The position numbers and the translations under genes were made by a program. Positions 1 to 7,589 of a stretch of DNA of 64,000 bases are shown here, piece after piece. The notes beneath the pieces are model-generated. The model was not told where the DNA came from. It saw nothing but the letters and a program-made list of their open reading frames with translations, and ran no database searches. The DNA is from Acidihalobacter prosperus. GTDB taxonomy: Bacteria; Pseudomonadota; Gammaproteobacteria; DSM-5130; Acidihalobacteraceae. The number at the start of each line of letters is the position of its first letter. Position 1 is the stretch's first letter. Location of the stretch: assembly GCF_000754095.2 (NCBI RefSeq), contig NZ_JQSG02000006.1:604939-668938 (forward strand), given 5' to 3'.

Positions 1-507
1 GGCGCGATGATGCGCGAGCCGGGGCTTGAGGTGCTGGCGCGCTGCATGGCGCAGGTGGATCGGCGTCCCGGCGAGGCGGTCAGCGTGGCGCTGCTGGATC
101 TGGACGATTTCAAGCGCATCAACGACGAAGAGGGCCACCAGGCGGGCGACCGGGTGCTGCGCGGCGTGGCGGCCGAAGTGCGCGGGCACATTCGGCGGGG
201 CGATTATCTGGTGCGCCTGGGCGGCGAGGAATTCCTGATCGTGTTTCCGGGTATGCGCGCGGAGGCGGCGTATGCGCTGTCGGACGGTCTGCGTGAACGG
301 ATACCGGCGGTGACGGACGGATTGAGCCGGCGCCCGGTGACCGCGAGCATCGGGCTGGTGCAATACCGCGGCGGCGAGACGGCGGGCCAGTTGCTCGGTC
401 GTGCGGACGTGCTGATGTATGCCGCCAAGACCGGCGGCAAGAACCGCGTCTGCCGCGATGGCGATGTGGGCGATGGCCTGTCCGGGCAGACTGAACCCAT
501 CCTCTGA
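1..507 (+). CDS. Diguanylate cyclase (GGDEF domain), 5' end outside window
   Basis: This is the C-terminal part of a GGDEF enzyme that makes cyclic-di-GMP from two GTP. The reading frame is open to the first base, and the usual start of the domain (an LTG..NRR-type segment) would lie just upstream, so the gene begins outside the window. The visible part holds the LDLDDFKRINDEEGHQAGD substrate helix, the catalytic GGEEF loop and, five residues before it, an RRGD motif that matches the RxxD inhibitory site for product feedback. The sensor region is not visible. The stop at 505-507 is followed by a possible promoter for the next gene. The domain call is secure; the full architecture is unknown. 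Confidence 0.9.
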   Translation, partial: GAMMREPGLEVLARCMAQVDRRPGEAVSVALLDLDDFKRINDEEGHQAGDRVLRGVAAEVRGHIRRGDYLVRLGGEEFLIVFPGMRAEAAYALSDGLRERIPAVTDGLSRRPVTASIGLVQYRGGETAGQLLGRADVLMYAAKTGGKNRVCRDGDVGDGLSGQTEPIL

Positions 508-520
508 TGAGGGGTATACT
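492..520 (+). promoter_or_regulatory. Weak candidate promoter for the interrupted sensor gene
   Basis: TATACT at 515-520 resembles a sigma70 -10 box. The hexamer 17 bases upstream (CTGAAC) matches the -35 consensus at only three positions. It sits in the short gap between the GGDEF gene and the following broken gene, so it is plausible by position only. Confidence 0.25.
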
Positions 521-558
521 GCCGCAAACGGTTGCCGTGACACGATCATGGACGGAGT

Positions 559-884
559 GTGTCGGTGCGGGGCGCCGATCGGAATGCGGGCGGGGGTGCA
601 GTGGCGCAAATGAAGGATGCATCAGGAGAACTGACCCGACTGATTCAGGCGCTGGAACCTCTGCTGTTGACGGCGGCCGACAAGCGCTCGCTGCTGCAAG
701 GCATGCTGGAGGCGGCGACCCGCTTCCCGGGTATCGACGGCGGGTGGTACGGCTGCGCCGACAGTGACGGCCGGCTCCAGCCCGCTCTCACGGCCGGGAC
801 CGATGCGGCGGATGAGGGGGCGCCGCATGAGCGTGCCGGGCGCGGGAAGCGGCTGCCACCTTTCGCTTGCGAGTGGCCGAGGCC
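559..884 (+). pseudogene. N-terminal fragment of GAF-LOV-PAS-GGDEF-EAL gene cut by an insertion sequence
   Basis: A short reading frame encodes the first half of a GAF-type sensor domain (helix LTRLIQALEPLL, then ATRFPGIDGGWYGCADSDG). It runs into the left end of the insertion sequence at 885 and stops inside it at 912. The second half of the same GAF domain resumes on the other side of the element (GPLAVVSDWATDP, from about 2486). Possible starts are GTG 559, with GGAG just before it, GTG 601 or ATG 610. The last residues before the element read poorly as GAF in this frame. The third frame gives a more GAF-like helix (TFRLRVAEA) from about 861, so a small extra frameshift near 831-860 is possible. 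The fragment is unlikely to be functional. Confidence 0.65.
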
Positions 885-894
885 GTGTCAAAAC
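885..894. repeat. Left terminal inverted repeat of the insertion sequence
   Basis: GTGTCAAAAC is the exact reverse complement of the right end at 2471-2480. Matching beyond these ten bases is poor. Confidence 0.75.
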
Positions 895-980
895 CGCCGA
901 TCTGGGTCTTAAGCTAATCAGCTGGCCCCTTCAGTAGAAACCTGTGGTGCTGAATAAAGAAGGGATTGGCGCGCCGGGTT

Positions 981-2414
981 TCACCCAGCCTGGATGGCCT
1001 GGATCAGGTTTTGCGTTCCCATCAGGTTCATCATGCGCTTGAGGTTGTAGGCCAATACATGCAGGCTCATCTCGGTACTCACATGTTCCAGGGTTCGGGT
1101 CAGGAAGTGCGTGTGGCCCATCCATGATTTAATCGTTCCGAATGGATGCTCGACCGTTTGTCTTCGGATGCGCATGCTCTGCGGCGCCTGATCCAGACGT
1201 CTTTGCATGGCTTCGAGGACATCCTGATGCTCCCAACGACTGACCCGTCGATAATCACCGGGCGTGCATTGGGATTTAATGTCGCACCGTGGGCAATGTG
1301 AGCTCCAGTAACGATGGATCTTCAGGCCACCTTCTGTGCTGACATAACGCCAGATCAAACGTTGTCCGGCAGGACAGCGATATTCATTGTTGGTCGCATC
1401 ATAGATAAAGTCCGCCTTGTCGAAGCGGCCATCAGCTCGGGCGCCCGACGTCGTGGTCTTCGGCACGATGGCGGTAATGCCCGCCTCATGACAGGCCAGG
1501 ATCTGTTCGCTTTTGTAATACCCCCGATCCGCAATGACTGTCAGATCCGTTTCACCCGTGGCCGTTCGAGCGTGTTCTGCCATCGTTGTGAGCTGGTCAC
1601 GATCACTGCCGTGCGAGGTCACCGCATGGGCGACAATCAGGTGATGTTGCGCATCAACCGCAGTCTGGACGTTATAACCAACGATCCCTGCGCCACGGCT
1701 CTTCATGGAACGTGCATCCGGATCGGTCTGTGAGAGTTGGCCATCTGGACTCGCATTGAGTTCGGTCTCGATGGCCTGCAGCTGCTTCATCTGTGACTTG
1801 AGCGCTAAGATCTTGTCCTGAAGACGCCCTGACTGGGCCCGGGCCACCTCATCTTCCTGACGATCGGCCGTGTCCAGATCCACCAGATAACGCTGGATGC
1901 TCTTGTCGATCTCTTCCATTCGACGCTTGAGCTTAGCCTTCGTGAAGTTCCGGTCCCGGTTGTTCACCGCCTTAAACTTGCTCCCGTCGATGGCCACCAG
2001 GGCTTCGGAGAACAAACCCAGCTGACGGCACAGATACACAAACTGGCGACAGACATTACCGATGGCCTGTCCATGTTCCTGGCGAAAGCGGGCAATGGTC
2101 TTGTGATCCGGCATCAGGCGACCGGTCAGCCACATCAGCTCGACGTTGCGCTGGGCCTCACGCTCAAGACGACGCGAGGATTGCACCCGGTTGAGATACC
2201 CATAGATGTAAAGCTTGAGAAGAACGGCCGGATGGTAACCGGGACGTCCCGTAGACGCCGGCTCAACCCCGGCAAATCCCAGCGCACCCAGATCCAGTTC
2301 ATCGACAAAGACATCAACCACACGAACCGGGTTGGCATCGCTGACATAATCATCAAGGACTTCTGGAAACAAGACGCTTTGCGTACGGCTCTGACCTTCA
2401 ATAAAACGCTTCAT
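981..2414 (-). CDS. IS1182 family transposase
   Basis: A 477-residue DDE transposase that catalyses movement of the surrounding element. The N-terminal helical region (FVDELDLGALGF, then GRPGYHPAVLLKLYIYGYLN) is typical of the IS1182/IS5 superfamily. The three catalytic acids can be placed: Asp in VAIDGSKFKAVNN, Asp in VIADRGYYKSEQI, and Glu in VEHPFGTIKSWMG. A coiled-coil-like stretch (KLKRRMEEIDKSIQRY) and four cysteines in a late segment (CPAGQ...CPRCDIKSQC) are also visible. Length is normal and no stop or frameshift is present, so the enzyme looks intact. It is read opposite to the gene it interrupts. Confidence 0.93.
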   Translation of the reverse strand: MKRFIEGQSRTQSVLFPEVLDDYVSDANPVRVVDVFVDELDLGALGFAGVEPASTGRPGYHPAVLLKLYIYGYLNRVQSSRRLEREAQRNVELMWLTGRLMPDHKTIARFRQEHGQAIGNVCRQFVYLCRQLGLFSEALVAIDGSKFKAVNNRDRNFTKAKLKRRMEEIDKSIQRYLVDLDTADRQEDEVARAQSGRLQDKILALKSQMKQLQAIETELNASPDGQLSQTDPDARSMKSRGAGIVGYNVQTAVDAQHHLIVAHAVTSHGSDRDQLTTMAEHARTATGETDLTVIADRGYYKSEQILACHEAGITAIVPKTTTSGARADGRFDKADFIYDATNNEYRCPAGQRLIWRYVSTEGGLKIHRYWSSHCPRCDIKSQCTPGDYRRVSRWEHQDVLEAMQRRLDQAPQSMRIRRQTVEHPFGTIKSWMGHTHFLTRTLEHVSTEMSLHVLAYNLKRMMNLMGTQNLIQAIQAG

Positions 2415-2461
2415 CCCGCCCCCAGAAATCTGCCTTCAAACTTAGATCAAATGGGACTCTC

Positions 2462-5400
2462 TTGGTTCACGTTTTGACACACCCTGGGCCGCTTGCCGTC
2501 GTGAGCGACTGGGCGACGGACCCCCGGGCGGAGGCGTGGCGCGAGGTCTACCCCGAGTGGGCGTCGGCCGCAATTTTTCCCCTGTCCGGGGATGCGGATC
2601 CGCAGGACTGTCTCGTGTTCCATAGCCGCCGGGTGGGTGTGTTCGCGGATTGCGACGTGCCCGTTTGGACGCATTTCGCACGCCTGCTCGCGCTTGCCCT
2701 CCAGCGCTGCCGCGGCCAAGCGTCGGAGCAGGCCTATGCGTGCCTGCTCGACGCCATCGTCCGTTCGCATGAGACCTTCGACCCGGGTGCCGATGAGGCC
2801 GCAATTGCCGATCGTTTCGTCGGCATCCTGCACGAGTCGTCGCTGTTCCCCTTCGTCTGGGTCGGGCGCAAGCAGCCGAACGGGGCGCTGGAGGTGTTGG
2901 CCAGTCGAGGCGTGAGTCCGGAAATCAAGGCGATCTATCTCGATGCGCACCGTGCGGCTCAGGCGGCCGGCATGCCGATGCTGATCGACCGCGTCATGGA
3001 GAGCGGCGAATCGCAATGGCGCGAGGACTACCAGCAGGAGGGAATTCTCGATAACCCGGGGATGCGGGAGTGGCGTGAGCAGGTCGATGCCTATGGCCTG
3101 CGTCTGGTGGCCATGAGCCCGATCCCCGTAGGCGGCTCGATCTGGGGCGTACTGGCGACCAATAGCTTCGCGCGCGTGGTCGACTTCGAACGACTGCTGC
3201 CGGTGCTGGAGCGCGGTGCGCGCACACTGGGTCTCGCGATCGAGCGTCAGGCCCGCGAACGCGAGCTGCGCGATGCCCTGGCCGATCTGCATCTGGAATC
3301 CCGTGCGATCGAGGCGGCGCAGCAGGGCATTTCCATTGCGGACATGCGCCAGCCGGAGCAGCCGCTTATCTACGTCAACCCGGCCTTCACGCGCATCACG
3401 GGCTATACCGCGGCAGAGGTCCTCGGGCGTAATTGCCGCATGTTGCAGGACGATACCGCGGACGCCGCCGTGCGCGCGCTGCTGCGCGACGCGATCGAGG
3501 CTCGTCGGCCCGCGACGGTGGTGCTGCAGAACCGGCACAAGGATGGCCATCACTTCTGGAACGAGATATCCCTGTCACCCGTGGTGTCGGACGAGGGCGA
3601 GCTGACTCATTACATCGGCCTGCAGACGGACGTGTCCGACCGCATGCGGGAGGAAATCTATCGCCGGCAGATGACCAGCGTGGTCGAAAACATGCAGGAG
3701 GGCGTCGTGTTCACCGATGCCGGTCTGCGCATGCTCAACGTCAATCCGGCCTTCGTCCGCATCACCGGCCATGACCGCGACGAAGTACTCGGGCAGACCC
3801 TGGAACTGCTGCGTTCCGACCGCCACGACCAGGACGGCTACGGCGAAATGCGCGAAGCACTCGAAACCGTCGGCTGCTGGCAGGGCGAACTCTGGAACCG
3901 CCGCCGCAACGGCGAGGCCTACCCTGGACAGCTGAGCATCAGCGCGGTACGCAATGACCAGGGCACGGTTCTGCACTATGTCGGCGTGTTCACCGACATC
4001 ACCGCGCTCAAGGAGCGCGAGATGGCGTTGCAGCAGGCCGCGACGCGCGATTTCCTCACCGGCCTGCCGAACCGCTTCGCCCTCGATCAGCGTCTGGAGG
4101 CCTGTCTGCCCCGCGCACTGCGCCAGCAGACCCTGTTGGCCATCGGGCTGCTCGACCTGGACGGTTTCAAGGCGGTCAACGATACCTACGGGCACGACGT
4201 CGGCGATCTGCTGCTGCGTCAGCTTGCGGATCGGCTGCGCCGGGTGTTGCGCAGCTCCGATTTTCTCGCGCGGCTGGGCGGCGACGAATTCGTGTTGTTG
4301 ATGGAGGATATTCGTCGCTGGGCCGATGTCGAGCAACTGCTGGAGCGCATCGGCAGCGTGTTCGATGCGCCGTTCCATGTGGGGCAGCACGAGGTGGACA
4401 TGAAGGCAAGCCTCGGCCTCACCCTTTATCCGCTGGACGACTCCAAGCCGCGCGATCTGATGCGGCATGCCGATCACGCGCTTTATGCCGCCAAGGGACG
4501 GGACCGGGTGCGCGGGCTGTTCTATACGCTGTACGCCTACAATCCTGCCGTCCACGATGCGGCCGAACCCCTGCCGGAGGCCGGCCAGATGCCGCAACCG
4601 CTCAAGCGGCTGGCGCCGCAGGATCTGACGGTGTACTACCAGCCCGTGATCGAATTGCCGGCGCGTAGCATGAGCGGCGTCGAGGCGCTGGCGCGGCTGC
4701 ATCATCGCCAGGGCACGAGGGGACCGGACGATTTTCTCGCCCAACTGGCCCCGGTGGATGTGCGCAGGACCAGTTTCGTGGTGCTCGATCAGGCGCTGGC
4801 CCAGTTGCGTCGTTGGGAGGGTGCGGGGCTGTCGCTCGGCGTTTCCGTCAATTTCGAGCCTCTGGACCTGCTGGCGCCGAGCACGGCGCTGGCGATCCAG
4901 TCGCGCCTGGAGGCGCACGATATAGACCCCGCGCGTCTGACCATCGAAATCATCGACAGCGGCCGACTTTTCGCCGATCCGGCGATGCGCGAGCGCCTGC
5001 AGACGCTCAAGGCGCTCGGTATCGGCCTCGCCCTCGATGATCTTGGCAGCGCCTATGCCAGCCTGGAGCGATTGAGGAGCCTGCCGTTCGACAGCCTCAA
5101 GCTCGATCGCGGTTTCGGTATCGGCCTTGATCGACGTCCCGCCGATCTGCGTTTTCTGCTGGGCCTCGTCGATCTGGCGCAGAGTCTTGGCGTATCGCTG
5201 GTGGTGGAGGGTGTCGACTCGCCCGAGACGTTGGCGGCGGTGCAGACCCTGGGCGTCCATCGCGTGCAGGGCTACTTCCTCTCGCCTCCCCTGAGCGGCG
5301 AGGAGCTGGCATCGCATCGGCCGGCATTCGATGCCACGACTGCGGGCGATCCGTTGATGCCCGCCTACGCGGGTCATTTGCTCTGGGCGCGCGGTCTGCG

Positions 5401-5632
5401 CGGCCGGTTGCAGACAGGTACCGTCACGAGCGCGGGCGACGAATCGCCTTTGCGCGCCGTGGCGCCGCGGTTGCCCGGATTGGGCGCGCTGCTGGATCGT
5501 TATCCGCCGATACTGACCGATGCGGTGGCTTCCCGGCTGCCGGCGGATGCGGCCGTATTGCTGGCCGATGCCGTGGAGCGTGAAATCCAGCGGGTGCTGG
5601 AAGGCGTTTACGAGGCGGCCGCAGCGGGTTGA
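2462..5632 (+). CDS. GAF-LOV-PAS-GGDEF-EAL c-di-GMP protein, 5' truncated by IS insertion
   Basis: This is the larger part of the interrupted sensor. The open frame starts at a TTG inside the end of the element, so any product is a fusion start and expression is uncertain. In this numbering the parts are: the rest of the first GAF (1-85), a second GAF (about 95-270), a LOV-type PAS (about 285-395), a PAS (about 400-520), GGDEF (GGDEF at 606-610 with RSSD inhibitory site at 597-600) and EAL (EAL at 741-743), then a 120-residue C-terminal helical tail. The LOV assignment rests on GRNCRMLQ with flavin-reactive Cys325, plus NRHKDGHHFWNE and YIGLQTDV. In the EAL domain most metal and catalytic residues are present (VN, EI, DD, LKLD, VEG, QGY). 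The loop normally DDFGTGYSS reads DDLGSAYAS (859-867), which may weaken phosphodiesterase activity. This was probably a light- and ligand-sensing c-di-GMP switch. Confidence 0.85.
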   Translation: MVHVLTHPGPLAVVSDWATDPRAEAWREVYPEWASAAIFPLSGDADPQDCLVFHSRRVGVFADCDVPVWTHFARLLALALQRCRGQASEQAYACLLDAIVRSHETFDPGADEAAIADRFVGILHESSLFPFVWVGRKQPNGALEVLASRGVSPEIKAIYLDAHRAAQAAGMPMLIDRVMESGESQWREDYQQEGILDNPGMREWREQVDAYGLRLVAMSPIPVGGSIWGVLATNSFARVVDFERLLPVLERGARTLGLAIERQARERELRDALADLHLESRAIEAAQQGISIADMRQPEQPLIYVNPAFTRITGYTAAEVLGRNCRMLQDDTADAAVRALLRDAIEARRPATVVLQNRHKDGHHFWNEISLSPVVSDEGELTHYIGLQTDVSDRMREEIYRRQMTSVVENMQEGVVFTDAGLRMLNVNPAFVRITGHDRDEVLGQTLELLRSDRHDQDGYGEMREALETVGCWQGELWNRRRNGEAYPGQLSISAVRNDQGTVLHYVGVFTDITALKEREMALQQAATRDFLTGLPNRFALDQRLEACLPRALRQQTLLAIGLLDLDGFKAVNDTYGHDVGDLLLRQLADRLRRVLRSSDFLARLGGDEFVLLMEDIRRWADVEQLLERIGSVFDAPFHVGQHEVDMKASLGLTLYPLDDSKPRDLMRHADHALYAAKGRDRVRGLFYTLYAYNPAVHDAAEPLPEAGQMPQPLKRLAPQDLTVYYQPVIELPARSMSGVEALARLHHRQGTRGPDDFLAQLAPVDVRRTSFVVLDQALAQLRRWEGAGLSLGVSVNFEPLDLLAPSTALAIQSRLEAHDIDPARLTIEIIDSGRLFADPAMRERLQTLKALGIGLALDDLGSAYASLERLRSLPFDSLKLDRGFGIGLDRRPADLRFLLGLVDLAQSLGVSLVVEGVDSPETLAAVQTLGVHRVQGYFLSPPLSGEELASHRPAFDATTAGDPLMPAYAGHLLWARGLRGRLQTGTVTSAGDESPLRAVAPRLPGLGALLDRYPPILTDAVASRLPADAAVLLADAVEREIQRVLEGVYEAAAAG
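2471..2480. repeat. Right terminal inverted repeat of the insertion sequence
   Basis: GTTTTGACAC, the exact complement of the left end at 885-894. It lies within the first codons of the downstream open frame. Confidence 0.75.
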
Positions 5633-5714
5633 GCGGGGAGTGCGCGCGCCGGGATTCCGGTACGCGCGCAGGTGGCGTATCCTGCCCGCCCCAGTCGAAA
5701 GATCGGCATGCCCC

Positions 5715-6911
5715 GTGAGCCAACCTCCTGCCCTCGAAACCGCCCCGGTCGCCCGCAATCAGGGCATCAGCCCGGCCCTCGTACTGACCATGGCCGTCGC
5801 AACCGGCGTCACGGTCGCCAACATCTACTATGCGCAGCCGCTGCTCGACACCTTGGCCAAGGCCTTCGGCGTGCCGATTCATACCGCGGGTCTGATCGTC
5901 ACCGTCACCCAGCTGGGTTATGCCGCCGGCCTGATGCTGCTGGTGCCGCTCGGCGATCTGGTCGAGCGACGCGGGCTGGTGGTGACGGTCACGCTGTTGA
6001 CCAGCATCGCCCTGATCTGCGCCGCCCTGGCGCCGAACATCGAGCTGTTCTTCGCCGCCTCGCTGGCGATCGGCGTCACCTCCGTGGTGGTGCAGATTCT
6101 CGTGCCCTTCGCCGCCCATCTGGCCGCCGATCACGCGCGCGGTCGCGTGGTCGGCAGGGTGATGAGCGGGCTATTGCTTGGCATCCTGCTGGCGCGCACG
6201 GTCTCCGGGCTGATGTCCGACGCCTTCGGCTGGCGCAGCATGTTCTGGGTCGCCGCCGGTGCGATGCTGATCCAGGCCGCGGTGCTCGCGCGCGTGTTGC
6301 CGCGGGATCCGGGCAAGGCGCGAGTGTCCTATCCGGCATTGCTGCGTTCGGTCCTGCACCTGCTGCGCGACGAGCCGGTGCTGCGCCGGCGCATCGTCTA
6401 CGGCCTCTGCGTCTTCGCGAGCTTCAGCGCCCTGTGGACCGCCTTGCCCTTCCTGCTGGCAGCGCCGCCCTACGGTTACAGCCTGGCGCGCATCGGTGCC
6501 TTCGGCCTGCTCGGAGTGGCCGGCGCGATGGCCGCCTCGTTCGCCGGGCATCTGCACGATCGCGGCCACGCCCGCATCGCCACCGGCGGCTTCATCGCGC
6601 TGGTGATGCTGGCTTTCCTGCTGATGGGTGCGTTTCCGCATGCCCTGCTCGCGTTGGTGGTCGGCGTCGTGGTGCTCGATCTTGGCGTGCAGGGGACGCA
6701 GATTCTCAATCAGAGCGCGATCTACCAGCTCGATGCGGCCGCGCGCAGCCGCCTGACCACCGCCTACATGACCTGCTATTTCGCCGGCGGCGCCGCCGGA
6801 TCCGCCGGCGCGGCCTACGCCTACAGCCTGGCCGGCTGGGTTGGCGTGTCTGCGGTTGGCGCAGCGGCGCCGCTGCTCGCGCTGCTGTTCTGGTTCAGCG
6901 AGCGGCGCTAG
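5715..6911 (+). CDS. MFS transporter
   Basis: A 398-residue major facilitator of the AraJ/YnfM-like group (COG2814), predicted to export small molecules across the inner membrane using the proton gradient. The early NIYYAQPLLDTLA segment is characteristic of this group. About twelve hydrophobic helices can be traced, with the loop motif GDLVERRG after helix 2. The GTG at 5715 gives a normal length and begins the SQPPALETAP peptide. A start further upstream would run back into the end of the sensor gene. The ribosome binding site is weak. The gene lies 36 bases before a LysE-type exporter on the same strand, so the two may be cotranscribed. Substrate unknown. Confidence 0.85.
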   Translation: MSQPPALETAPVARNQGISPALVLTMAVATGVTVANIYYAQPLLDTLAKAFGVPIHTAGLIVTVTQLGYAAGLMLLVPLGDLVERRGLVVTVTLLTSIALICAALAPNIELFFAASLAIGVTSVVVQILVPFAAHLAADHARGRVVGRVMSGLLLGILLARTVSGLMSDAFGWRSMFWVAAGAMLIQAAVLARVLPRDPGKARVSYPALLRSVLHLLRDEPVLRRRIVYGLCVFASFSALWTALPFLLAAPPYGYSLARIGAFGLLGVAGAMAASFAGHLHDRGHARIATGGFIALVMLAFLLMGAFPHALLALVVGVVVLDLGVQGTQILNQSAIYQLDAAARSRLTTAYMTCYFAGGAAGSAGAAYAYSLAGWVGVSAVGAAAPLLALLFWFSERR

Positions 6912-6947
6912 GATGCGCGCTCGTTCCTTGCCGTTGCGAGGTGGTGC

Positions 6948-7583
6948 ATGAGCCTGCAGCTTTGGTCGATCTACGCCCTGACGGTATTCGTGCTCAGCAT
7001 GATTCCGGGTCCCTGCATGTTGCTCGCCGCGACGCACGGCATGCAGCATGGCGTGCGGCGGACGCTGGCCACCACGTTCGGCGCCATCAGTGCGCTGATC
7101 CTGATGATGCTGGCGTCCGCCACGGGGCTCGGTGCCTTGCTGGCCACCTCCGAACCGGCATTCGAAACGCTCAAATGGATCGGGGCGGCCTATCTGGTCT
7201 ATCTCGGCATCAAGACCTGGCGGACGGGCGCAAGCGAGTTGGCGCTGACGCCCGATATCGCCCGCGTCGCCGGGCGCAGGCCCTTGCACCGGCTGTTCGG
7301 CCAGGGATTCTGGGTCGCCGCCAGCAACCCCAAGGCCATCGTCTTTTTCGGTGCCCTGTTCCCGCAGTTCATCGATCCCGCGCGGCCGCAGCCGGTGCAA
7401 TATGCGCTGCTCTGCGGCACCTTCGTGACCTTCGAGGTCGCATGGCAGGTGGCCTACGCCTTCGGCGGCACCCGACTTGCGTCGTGGTTCGGTCGCGCGG
7501 ATCGCGGACGGGCGCTCAACCGGCTCAGTGGCGGGCTGTTCATCGGTCTGGGGCTGCTGCTGTCGATGGCCCAGCGTGGCTGA
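6948..7583 (+). CDS. LysE/RhtB family amino-acid or metabolite exporter
   Basis: A 211-residue inner-membrane protein with the family N-terminus LSMIPGPCMLLAATHGMQHG and five to six hydrophobic helices. A second family landmark, GFWVAASNPKAIVFFGALFPQF, lies near residue 125. Members export lysine, threonine, homoserine or related compounds; the substrate cannot be read from the sequence. An AGG-type site lies a few bases before ATG 6948. It follows the MFS gene closely and ends 6 bases from the stop of the convergent aldehyde dehydrogenase. Confidence 0.88.
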   Translation: MSLQLWSIYALTVFVLSMIPGPCMLLAATHGMQHGVRRTLATTFGAISALILMMLASATGLGALLATSEPAFETLKWIGAAYLVYLGIKTWRTGASELALTPDIARVAGRRPLHRLFGQGFWVAASNPKAIVFFGALFPQFIDPARPQPVQYALLCGTFVTFEVAWQVAYAFGGTRLASWFGRADRGRALNRLSGGLFIGLGLLLSMAQRG

Positions 7584-7589
7584 GCGCCG

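Larger units (their letters stand above)
885..2480 (-). mobile_element. IS1182-family insertion sequence
   Basis: A 1.6-kb element with one transposase gene on the minus strand. Its ends are the perfect 10-base inverted repeat GTGTCAAAAC (885-894) and GTTTTGACAC (2471-2480). Its base composition is visibly less GC-rich than its surroundings. It splits one GAF domain, so it inserted into a coding sequence. No clear target duplication is seen: the bases outside are GAGGCC on the left and ACCCTG on the right. Either the target was not duplicated, flanking bases were lost, or the true ends lie a few bases away. Family assignment rests on transposase length and its motifs. Confidence 0.85.

Noticed and set aside
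878-2487. Target-site duplication flanking the insertion sequence
   Set aside because: Four-, five-, seven- and eight-base windows on the two sides do not match. Only GGCC is shared loosely and it is offset, so no duplication is claimed.
3575-5758. Long minus-strand open frame opposite the sensor gene
   Set aside because: A frame shadow of the GGDEF-EAL coding strand; no motif of its own.
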